From Gammaproteobacteria bacterium (lineage in GTDB: Bacteria; Pseudomonadota; Gammaproteobacteria; S012-40), in assembly GCA_029857925.1 (NCBI GenBank), contig JAOUGF010000160.1, positions 1 through 5,941 of the forward strand: 5,941 nucleotides of DNA. The letters run 5' to 3'. Of the stretch, positions 1 to 5,941 are shown one piece after another. The position numbers and the translations under genes were made by a program. Under the pieces are notes generated by a model. The model made no database searches. It saw nothing but the letters and a program-made list of their open reading frames with translations, and was not told the DNA's origin. Each line of letters begins with the position of its first letter. Within the stretch, counting starts at the first letter, position 1.

Positions 1-2208
1 TGTTAACGTACACCCGTCGCGTACGGTGCAACGAAAGCCCTGTGCATCGGTATTGAGCGTTTCGGATCTAAAATTAGCCAGACTGATGATACCCAACTGT
101 GGATCGCGTTGCGCTGGCAAGCGGTCTGCGTCGGCGAGTTGCGGCGCGATTCGATATTTTCGTAGATCTTCACCTGCAACGAATTGGCGTGCCGCCTGTG
201 CGTACCAATCCGTGGTGGCCCCATTTTCTTGCGGTGAGTTAACGCGCGTCAGACGTGCCATCAAGGCAGTAATATTTTTCACACTATCGAACTGCCGGGC
301 GTCGTCTAGCGTAGTGGGCGGCAGCGCCACCTGGAAAGTTTTCTCCAGCGCTACCAACAATGCCGCGAACGACAACGAATCCAAGAGTCCGCTGGTCATC
401 AAGGGTGTTTCATCATCGCGCACCATCGCAATCGTCGGCCCGGCAAGTGCACTGCGTAGGGCGACCCATACACGATCTCTTGCGTGCATGCCAGTGATAT
501 TTTCGGAAGTCGTTTTGTCAACTTTATTTGAATCTGATTCAAAATTTTTTATATACTTTTCTCGCGTCAAAATCCGCGCTATCTTTCCCGAACTGGACTT
601 TATCAACCATCCGGGTTCAACGATGCGAACGTCGGCCGGTGTAACATCGACATGGGATTGCACGCATGAAAATATCACACGCTGAATCTCGCCGCAGTTT
701 TCAGCAATTGTCCAGCGCTGGCTTTCTACGATCACGACTATTTTTTCCGTACCGCTGTGTTGATCTACAATCCCAAACGCTACGCAGCGCCCCGGAATCA
801 CGCCGTCGATTGCATTGAGTTCTTGCTCAATGTCATGCGGGTATATATTCTTACCCGCGACGATAATGACATCCTTTTTTCTACCCACGATGAAATACTC
901 ACCATTCGCGCGGTAGCCTAAATCCCCGGTAAAAAAGCCTTCGCCTCCAAGCACACGCCGACTTTCCTCTACATTATTAAAATAGCCTTTGAACAAACTC
1001 GGTGACTGTACCACCAGTTCGCCGACGTGGTGTTCATCCAATTTTTGGCCCGTGTCATCTAATATCTGTATTTCCACACCCGGCAACGCCGCGCCTGAAC
1101 TCACGAACTCCTTGCACGCCACCCCCGGGCCAGCGGGAATTGCCATTTTTTTTATTGCAAAAGCGGTCGCATCTACGCGTTCCACGCGAGCAACCGCACC
1201 CGGGCGGCTTGCAGTGATAGCAAAGGTGGTTTCCGCCATCGCATAGCAGCTTCCCAACTGCGCTTCGGTGACACCGAAATTTGCTAAGGCGCGCTGAAAA
1301 TTTGCATGAGTGGATGCGCCTATCGGCTCGGAGCAATTAATAAACATGCGCATCGAGTTCAATGTCCACTGCGGTTGCTCAGTGCGTTCGATGTGCGTCA
1401 CGGTATGGTGATACGCAAAATTCGGTAACCAACACAAGGTTGCACGGTAATTGGTGATTTTGTCCAGCAGCAACGCCGGGCGCTGCACCCAATCAAATGC
1501 TGACATCGAAATAAGGCGCGTTCCCGTCAACCATGGCAACAGCCAACATGCGACCAGACCCATGTCATGATAGAGCGGCAGCCAACTCGCAATTATATCG
1601 CTGTGTTGCAGTTCCAATGCACGCGCATACCGATCTACCTGCCACAGCAGTGCGCGATGGCTGATCGCGACACCCTTCCTCAAACCCGTAGTACCGGATG
1701 AATATTGCAAAAACGCGATATCGTCGGGGTCACCGGTATACATTGCGTCGTCCACCCCGCTTTCATTTCGCGGATTTTCCGGTATCACTGGGGTGGCGAT
1801 ATGTCTTGCGAACAGGTGCGGACGCAGTTTATTTGCAATACTGTCATCGGCGACTATGACAGCGGCCTCGCTCTGCGCGATGAGCGTGCAAATATTATTT
1901 ATATAGTATTCTTCCGATATTTTTACGGATGGCACCGCAAATACGCTAGGGACAAACCCACCTAGCAACGCGCCCCCGATCGCCCCGTACAAGCTTATCC
2001 CATGCGACAAAATAATAATTACCGTGCCGCGCGGCGCGATTCCGTGGTGACGGTAGTGCGCCGCCCACCTCTGCTGAGTTTCCCACAATTGTCGATAGGT
2101 ATAATGTTGGTCTTCTATGCCCTCATGTACGATAGTTAAGAACCGCGTATCACCTATTCGGCGTAGATTTTCTGCAATACGTGTCGGGAGGGTGTCGAGT
2201 GAGGTCAT
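1..2208 (-). CDS. Fatty acyl-AMP ligase-like protein with acyl carrier domain and start of an SGNH-like domain (3' end outside window)
   Basis: One uninterrupted frame of 736 codons leaves the left edge without a stop. Residues 1-555 form an ANL-superfamily adenylating domain. Visible motifs are the ATP-binding loop YSSGTTGLRKG (169-179), LPLYHDMG (210-217), YAMAETTF (322-329), FFTGDLGY (425-432), GRKKD (442-446), AGKNIYP (451-457) and SSGKIAR (539-545) with the likely catalytic lysine K542. LPLYHDMG and AGKNIYP favour the fatty acyl-AMP ligase type, which makes acyl-adenylates and passes them to a carrier rather than to CoA. A polar linker (about 556-572) leads to a phosphopantetheine carrier domain (about 575-650), with S611 in GLLDSL as the attachment serine. 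Residues 701-736 contain DPQLG and NTDAQGFR (719-726), resembling the N-terminal signature of SGNH/GDSL hydrolase-like proteins. The probable substrate is a fatty acid loaded onto its own carrier; the chain is unknown. An in-frame ATG at 2236-2238 would add ten residues; neither start has a good ribosome binding site. It is divergent from the TPR gene. Confidence 0.9.
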   Translation of the reverse strand, partial: MTSLDTLPTRIAENLRRIGDTRFLTIVHEGIEDQHYTYRQLWETQQRWAAHYRHHGIAPRGTVIIILSHGISLYGAIGGALLGGFVPSVFAVPSVKISEEYYINNICTLIAQSEAAVIVADDSIANKLRPHLFARHIATPVIPENPRNESGVDDAMYTGDPDDIAFLQYSSGTTGLRKGVAISHRALLWQVDRYARALELQHSDIIASWLPLYHDMGLVACWLLPWLTGTRLISMSAFDWVQRPALLLDKITNYRATLCWLPNFAYHHTVTHIERTEQPQWTLNSMRMFINCSEPIGASTHANFQRALANFGVTEAQLGSCYAMAETTFAITASRPGAVARVERVDATAFAIKKMAIPAGPGVACKEFVSSGAALPGVEIQILDDTGQKLDEHHVGELVVQSPSLFKGYFNNVEESRRVLGGEGFFTGDLGYRANGEYFIVGRKKDVIIVAGKNIYPHDIEQELNAIDGVIPGRCVAFGIVDQHSGTEKIVVIVESQRWTIAENCGEIQRVIFSCVQSHVDVTPADVRIVEPGWLIKSSSGKIARILTREKYIKNFESDSNKVDKTTSENITGMHARDRVWVALRSALAGPTIAMVRDDETPLMTSGLLDSLSFAALLVALEKTFQVALPPTTLDDARQFDSVKNITALMARLTRVNSPQENGATTDWYAQAARQFVAGEDLRKYRIAPQLADADRLPAQRDPQLGIISLANFRSETLNTDAQGFRCTVRDGCTLT
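494..543 (-). promoter_or_regulatory. Possible internal promoter with upstream 17-base palindrome
   Basis: On the minus strand, inside the linker between the adenylation and carrier domains, there is a consensus -35 TTGACA (521-516), a 16-base spacer and a -10-like TATCAC (499-494, four of six consensus bases). Just upstream, at 527-543, is a perfect inverted repeat TTTGAATC-T-GATTCAAA in an AT-rich patch. An in-frame ATG (M574, 489-487) follows immediately, before the carrier domain. A transcript from here would be nearly leaderless. This could be chance in AT-rich linker DNA; the sequence alone does not prove activity. Confidence 0.2.
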
Positions 2209-2280
2209 AACGAAATATGCGCCGGGATTAACCTGCATACTACTTGCATAAGTGTAGCCAACAAGGGGATCTAACCACGC
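2209..2280. promoter_or_regulatory. Divergent intergenic control region
   Basis: These 72 bases separate the starts of the acyl-AMP ligase gene (minus) and the TPR gene (plus), so any promoters for both must lie here or within the genes. TGCATA occurs twice, at 2234-2239 and 2245-2250, 11 bases apart, which is about one helical turn. The second copy lies in an imperfect palindrome, CTACTT-GCAT-AAGTGTAG (2240-2257). No strong consensus -35/-10 pair stands out on either strand. If the ligase starts at 2238, the region shrinks to 42 bases. A shared operator is inferred, not shown. Confidence 0.4.
2263..2268 (+). promoter_or_regulatory. Probable ribosome binding site of the TPR gene
   Basis: AAGGGG lies 12 bases before the GTG at 2281. 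The spacing is rather long, but an in-frame TAA at 2272-2274 rules out any start between the purine tract and this GTG, so the tract supports GTG 2281 as the start. Confidence 0.4.
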
Positions 2281-2868
2281 GTGAATACACCAAATTTACT
2301 GGATCAGGCGCTCGCGGCGCTCAATAGCGGTCAGACGCCGACGGCCATCGAATACGCGGAGGCGGCCTATCGGCAACACCCCGCCGATGTCGCTGTATTA
2401 AATATTTTGGGCGCGTGTTATATGCGCGGAAGACGCTACGATGCGGCGATTGAACGCTTTTTATCGGCCACTCGGATCGAACCGCAAAATGCGGCGCTCC
2501 ACCTAAATCTTGGTGCCGCTTACCAAAAAAACGGGGAAATCGAACTTGCTACACAAAACTTTGCAACCGCGCATGCACTAGAGCCCGCAAACCCTCTCAC
2601 GCGCGCGCAATATGCCGAATCACTCTTCACCCTTGGACGCTACACGGAAGCCTTAGCACACTTTTCCGCACTCGCCAGTGATCACCCGCAGAGATTAGAT
2701 GCATGGCGCGGCCTAGGCCATGTCTATTTTCAACAAGGGGATTTTTCGCAGGCGGCGACGTGTTATCAGCGTGCGCTGCAAATTGCACCGCAAGACGGCG
2801 TTGCGCAACTGAATCTCGCTTTTTCTGTCATAGGCGCGTGTATCACGCAAACCTCTGCGCTCACTTAA
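2281..2868 (+). CDS. TPR-repeat protein, probably a truncated N-terminal module
   Basis: The 195-residue protein is built almost entirely of tetratricopeptide repeats. Five consecutive 34-residue units can be laid out at about 3-36, 37-70, 71-104, 105-138 and 139-172. The clearest are the second (LNILGACYMRG..YDAAIERF..), third (LHLNLGAAYQKNG..) and fifth (AWRGLGHVYFQQGDFSQAATCYQRALQIAPQD). TPR arrays are helical scaffolds for protein-protein contacts. There is no signal peptide or membrane segment, so it is probably cytoplasmic. A sixth repeat starts (GVAQLNLAFS, from 173) but turns into an unrelated tail ending at residue 195. Many proteins with this architecture continue into a catalytic domain such as a sulfotransferase or glycosyltransferase, so this may be the remnant of a longer gene. 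The start is GTG, the first start codon after an in-frame stop. The stop lies inside the 3' end of the convergent oxygenase gene. The partner is unknown. Confidence 0.85.
   Translation: MNTPNLLDQALAALNSGQTPTAIEYAEAAYRQHPADVAVLNILGACYMRGRRYDAAIERFLSATRIEPQNAALHLNLGAAYQKNGEIELATQNFATAHALEPANPLTRAQYAESLFTLGRYTEALAHFSALASDHPQRLDAWRGLGHVYFQQGDFSQAATCYQRALQIAPQDGVAQLNLAFSVIGACITQTSALT
2861..2868. other. Tail-to-tail overlap of convergent genes
   Basis: The plus-strand TAA of the TPR gene (2866-2868) and the minus-strand TGA of the oxygenase gene (2861-2863) cross over each other. There is no room for a terminator between the two genes, and no GC-rich hairpin with a T-run is seen nearby, so transcripts from both sides probably run into each other's 3' ends. 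Confidence 0.9.
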
Positions 2869-3595
2869 CCTTAACGTTGAAAATCAATAAATTGCGCGAT
2901 ATCTCGGCATCCTGTATGGTTTCTACTCCGTGAAATGACTGGTCATTGCGCAAAAAACCAAACACGGTATTGGGCGCGAAACGCGCCGTCGTGACCTTTT
3001 TAAACTTTTCAAACGGGTGATGCGGCCCCCCTGGGCAGCGAAACGCGGGGTCTTTCGGCACGTAAATCGAGGTGCCGAGATGCGTTTGGCCGTGATCCTT
3101 AGGCAAATAAAACAATAGCGTCAATAATTTACTTGGGGCATCGGTATGTGGGCCGATATCGTAGCCCGTCTTGTCGCGCGTCAATAACAGCTGCGATTCC
3201 AGTGAAACGCGACCCGCCGTGTGTTGACGAAAGCGTTCTTCTATCGGGTGTTTAAAACGAGTCATCAACCCGCCCAAAAACGGCCCTCCCAATAAATAAC
3301 GGGCGCAGGTTTGCCAAAATTCGCGCAGTGCGGGGCTCAATTGTTCCAACGTAGACGTAGAGAGGTCAATGACAAAACGCGCAGCGTAACGCTCGCCTTT
3401 TACGCGGCCGGTATCACTGATACACACGTAGTGCTCGTCCGCCGGCAAGTGATCGAGTATTTCTTGATAGTAATCCGCCGGAAAGATGTCCTGGATATAG
3501 ACGTGCGGATACGGATAGTCGTAAACCGTCGCATTGGTTACACGATATATCAGTGCCTGCTCTATGTCTTCGATCAGCATCCCGCAGCCCTGCAT
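2861..3595 (-). CDS. 2-oxoglutarate/Fe(II)-dependent oxygenase-like protein
   Basis: The 244-residue product carries the signature of the jelly-roll 2-oxoglutarate dioxygenases. H150 and D152 in GPHTDAPSK form the HxD pair, H222 in SFHGVET is the distal iron ligand, and R234 in ISRNLLIF sits where the 2-oxoglutarate-binding basic residue is expected. Residues 25-60 (YPYPHVYIQDIFPADYYQEI) resemble the N-terminal lead of prolyl-hydroxylase-like family members. Enzymes of this fold couple oxidation of 2-oxoglutarate to succinate and CO2 with hydroxylation of a substrate, which cannot be named here. No signal peptide is visible, so it is likely cytosolic. It lies 29 bases after polA on the same strand with no clear terminator between, suggesting possible readthrough. 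Two starts are plausible. ATG 3595 has GGTGG eight bases upstream. ATG 3580 (residue 6, giving 239 residues) has AGGG seven bases upstream. The stop overlaps the TPR gene by 8 bases, tail to tail. Confidence 0.85.
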   Translation of the reverse strand: MQGCGMLIEDIEQALIYRVTNATVYDYPYPHVYIQDIFPADYYQEILDHLPADEHYVCISDTGRVKGERYAARFVIDLSTSTLEQLSPALREFWQTCARYLLGGPFLGGLMTRFKHPIEERFRQHTAGRVSLESQLLLTRDKTGYDIGPHTDAPSKLLTLLFYLPKDHGQTHLGTSIYVPKDPAFRCPGGPHHPFEKFKKVTTARFAPNTVFGFLRNDQSFHGVETIQDAEISRNLLIFNVKVK

Positions 3596-3624
3596 TTAGC
3601 GGGCCACCAAAACCAAGGCCAATA

Positions 3625-5941
3625 TCAGTGTGCCTGATCCCAGTTATCGCCGACGCCGACGTCCACCACCAAGGGCACACGCAATTCGGCGGCGCGCACC
3701 ATCAGATCGCGCACCTGGTGCGTGACCTGTTCGATCGCGTCTTCCGCCACTTCGAAAATCAATTCGTCATGCACCTGCATGATCATACGCGCGGGCGCAT
3801 CCGCTTGTTGCAGCCAGCGATCACACGTCAACATCGCGCGTTTAATGATATCCGCCGCGCTGCCCTGCATAGGCGCGTTGATCGCCGTGCGCTCTGCATA
3901 TTGTCGGCGTTGCGCGTTGCTGGCCTTGATGTCGGGCAAATACAGTCGCCGTCCGAAGAGGGTCTCGACATAACCCTGTTTACGCGCCGTCACACGCGTC
4001 GTTTCCATGTAGTTTTTTACGCCGGGATAACGCATAAAATACAAATTCATATAGTCCTGCGCGGCGTCGCGCGGCACGCCTAACTGGCGCGCAAGCCCAA
4101 ACGCCGACATGCCATAAATCAACCCGAAATTGATCGCCTTCGCATTGCGCCGCTGCTCGTCGCTGACCTGGTCCAGCGCAACGCCGAACACCTCGGCCGC
4201 GGTACGCCTATGCACATCTTGACCGCTGGCGAATGCGCGGCAAAGCCCTTCGTCACCCGACAGGTGCGCCATAATACGCAATTCAATCTGTGAGTAATCG
4301 GCGGAGATGAGTTTATAACCCGACGGCGCGATAAACGCCTGACGGATACGTCGCCCCTCCGGCGTGCGGATCGGGATATTTTGCAGATTCGGATCGGAAG
4401 AGGACAAGCGCCCGGTCGCGGCGACCGCCTGGTGATACGACGTGTGCACGCGACCGCTTTGCTTATCGATCAACAGCGGCAGTTTATCGACATAGGTGGA
4501 AAGCAACTTGCTCAAGCCGCGATGTTCTAAAATGACGCGCGGCAATTCATAATCCACCGCCAATTCCTGCAACACCGACTCGGCGGTAGAGGGTTGCCCT
4601 TTGGGCGTCTTTTCTAACACCGGCAGGCCTAGCTGCACGAAAAATATTTCCTGGATTTGTTTTGGGGAGGCAAGATTAAACGCGTGCCCCGCGAGGTGAT
4701 GCGCGCGTTGCTCGATCTCAATGATCTTGCGCGCCAGTTCGCCGGATTGGATGTGCAATAAATCGGCGTCTATCAACACACCTAGGCGTTCCATACGCGA
4801 CAACACCGGAACCAAAGGCATTTCGATGTCGGTGTATAATTCGCGTAATACGGGCTCGGCCTCCACACGCGGCCACAACGTTTGGTGCAAGCGTAACGTC
4901 ACATCGGCGTCTTCGGCGGCATATTGCGTGGCGGTTTGGATATCGACGTCGTCAAAACCGATTTGTTTCGCGCCTTTGCCCGCGACTTCTTCGTAAGAAA
5001 TGGTCTTGTGCCCGAGATATTTTAACGCCAAAGAATCCATATCGTGGCGCGTCGCGGTGCTGTCCAACACATAGGATTGCAACATCGTGTCGTGAGCGAT
5101 CCCGCGCAGCGCAATGCCGTGATTCATCAAAACACTCATATCGTATTTGAGATTTTGCCCCACCTTCAGGCAGGCGGCGTCTTCCAATATTGGTTTTAAC
5201 TGCGCCAATACCCAATCGCGGGCTAATTGCCCTTCGGTGTTACGATGCGCAAGCGGGACATAGGCCGCGTGGTGTGCCTCCACCGCGAACGATACGCCGA
5301 CAATACGCGCCTGCATATAATCCAGACTGGTGGTTTCGGTATCAAATGCAAACAATGGCGCGCTACGCAGGCGCTCCAACCATGCGCGAAAGATCGCCTC
5401 GTCCGTCACACACTCGTATTGTGCGGCCACGGCCGACGACGGCGCGGAGGGTTCGGGCGAATCCACAACGGGCGCCGTGTCCAAAGTTTCCTTCAACCAT
5501 GTTTTGAATTCCTGATGTTGAAACCATTCGCGCAACGCCGCGTGGTCGGGCGCGCGCAAACGCAGATCTTCCGGCGTGAAATTCAACGCGACATCGCATT
5601 TAATCGTCACCAGCTGCCGCGTCAACGCGAACATCGGTAGATGTGCGCGCAGATTTTCACCGATTTTTCCTTCAAACTCCGCCGCGTGTGCGATGATTTC
5701 ATCCAAGCTGCCGTAGGTTTGCAACCACTTGGCGGCGGTCTTAGGGCCGACCTTGGGCACGCCGGGGATGTTGTCCGACGTGTCTCCGACCAACGTCAAA
5801 TAATCGATCATGCGCTCAGGGGATACGCCGAATTTTTCCACCACACCCGCGCGATCCAATACGCTGTCATTCATGGTATTTACCAGCGTGATATGTTCGT
5901 CAACGAGTTGCGCGATGTCTTTATCGCCGGTAGAAATTACG
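3625..5941 (-). CDS. polA: DNA polymerase I (5' end outside window)
   Basis: 771 codons are visible, and the frame continues past the right edge. Comparison with the 928-residue E. coli enzyme suggests about 135 N-terminal residues are missing. The enzyme fills gaps and removes RNA primers during Okazaki fragment maturation and excision repair. In visible numbering, the 5' nuclease part shows STGDKD (3-8, metal ligands D6 and D8), VGDTSDNIPG with D53 and D56, and a helix-hairpin-helix after it. A Pro/Ala/Ser-rich linker lies at about 155-173. The 3'-5' exonuclease is intact: D200 and E202 in FDTETTSL, D267 in NLKYD, and Y340 with D344 in YAAEDAD. The polymerase domain has motif A DYSQIELR (D548), motif B RRNAKAINFGLIYG (K601, F605, Y609) and motif C VHDE (H724, D725, E726). 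F605 is the E. coli F762 position, typical of enzymes that discriminate against dideoxynucleotides. Motif spacing from A to C is identical to E. coli (177 residues). It looks fully functional. The oxygenase gene follows 29 bases downstream. Confidence 0.98.
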   Translation of the reverse strand, partial: VISTGDKDIAQLVDEHITLVNTMNDSVLDRAGVVEKFGVSPERMIDYLTLVGDTSDNIPGVPKVGPKTAAKWLQTYGSLDEIIAHAAEFEGKIGENLRAHLPMFALTRQLVTIKCDVALNFTPEDLRLRAPDHAALREWFQHQEFKTWLKETLDTAPVVDSPEPSAPSSAVAAQYECVTDEAIFRAWLERLRSAPLFAFDTETTSLDYMQARIVGVSFAVEAHHAAYVPLAHRNTEGQLARDWVLAQLKPILEDAACLKVGQNLKYDMSVLMNHGIALRGIAHDTMLQSYVLDSTATRHDMDSLALKYLGHKTISYEEVAGKGAKQIGFDDVDIQTATQYAAEDADVTLRLHQTLWPRVEAEPVLRELYTDIEMPLVPVLSRMERLGVLIDADLLHIQSGELARKIIEIEQRAHHLAGHAFNLASPKQIQEIFFVQLGLPVLEKTPKGQPSTAESVLQELAVDYELPRVILEHRGLSKLLSTYVDKLPLLIDKQSGRVHTSYHQAVAATGRLSSSDPNLQNIPIRTPEGRRIRQAFIAPSGYKLISADYSQIELRIMAHLSGDEGLCRAFASGQDVHRRTAAEVFGVALDQVSDEQRRNAKAINFGLIYGMSAFGLARQLGVPRDAAQDYMNLYFMRYPGVKNYMETTRVTARKQGYVETLFGRRLYLPDIKASNAQRRQYAERTAINAPMQGSAADIIKRAMLTCDRWLQQADAPARMIMQVHDELIFEVAEDAIEQVTHQVRDLMVRAAELRVPLVVDVGVGDNWDQAH

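Noticed and set aside
527..552. Palindrome followed by a T-run read as a plus-strand terminator
   Set aside because: The stem is AT-rich with a one-base centre and cannot form a stable hairpin loop, and no plus-strand gene ends here.
26..685. 219-codon plus-strand open frame opposite the ligase/carrier gene
   Set aside because: It lies entirely antisense to a frame with clear domain motifs, its translation shows no recognisable family or regular structure, and it is rich in Ser/Arg/Ala as expected of a shadow frame.
1055..1336. Minus-strand 93-codon frame inside the ligase gene
   Set aside because: It is an alternative frame of the same strand within the adenylation domain. The true frame carries the YAMAETTF motif in this stretch.
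3600..3624. GGCC-ACCAAAACCAA-GGCC as a terminator between polA and the oxygenase gene
   Set aside because: The stem is only four base pairs with an eleven-base loop and no T-run follows it on the minus strand, so it does not look like an intrinsic terminator.
3311..4083. Plus-strand open frames spanning the oxygenase start and the polA 3' end
   Set aside because: They are antisense to well-supported coding sequence and rich in His/Arg, which is typical of antisense frames of GC-biased genes. No ribosome binding site or family motif is seen.
5190..5640. Plus-strand open frames opposite the 5' nuclease and exonuclease parts of polA
   Set aside because: They are shadows of polA with no domain resemblance.

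Overview
The window looks like the chromosome of a gammaproteobacterium of moderate GC content. The main support is the DNA polymerase I at the right. It keeps the E. coli-type layout of 5' nuclease, active DEDD-type 3'-5' exonuclease and family A polymerase, and it ends in the same DNWDQAH-like tail as E. coli PolA. Genus cannot be set from the sequence, and a betaproteobacterium is not excluded.

Layout from left to right: (1) 1-2208, minus strand, the first 736 codons of a large multidomain protein that runs off the left edge. It has a fatty acyl-AMP ligase-like adenylation domain, an acyl carrier domain, and what looks like the beginning of an SGNH/GDSL hydrolase-type domain. (2) 2209-2280, a 72-base divergent intergenic region with a small imperfect palindrome. 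(3) 2281-2868, plus strand, a 195-residue protein made of five tandem TPRs and a broken sixth. (4) 2861-3595, minus strand, a stand-alone 2-oxoglutarate/Fe(II) oxygenase-like protein whose 3' end overlaps the TPR gene tail to tail by 8 bases. (5) 3625-5941, minus strand, polA, lacking only about its first 135 codons beyond the right edge.

polA and the oxygenase gene are on the same strand, 29 bases apart, with no visible terminator, so they may be co-transcribed. The ligase/carrier gene and the TPR gene are divergent and probably share a control region. Housekeeping polA is therefore next to an accessory cluster that encodes acyl activation plus carrier loading, a protein-interaction module and an oxygenase. 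A lipid- or polyketide-like tailoring role for this cluster is inference. No RNA genes, CRISPR arrays, insertion sequences or clear intrinsic terminators were seen.
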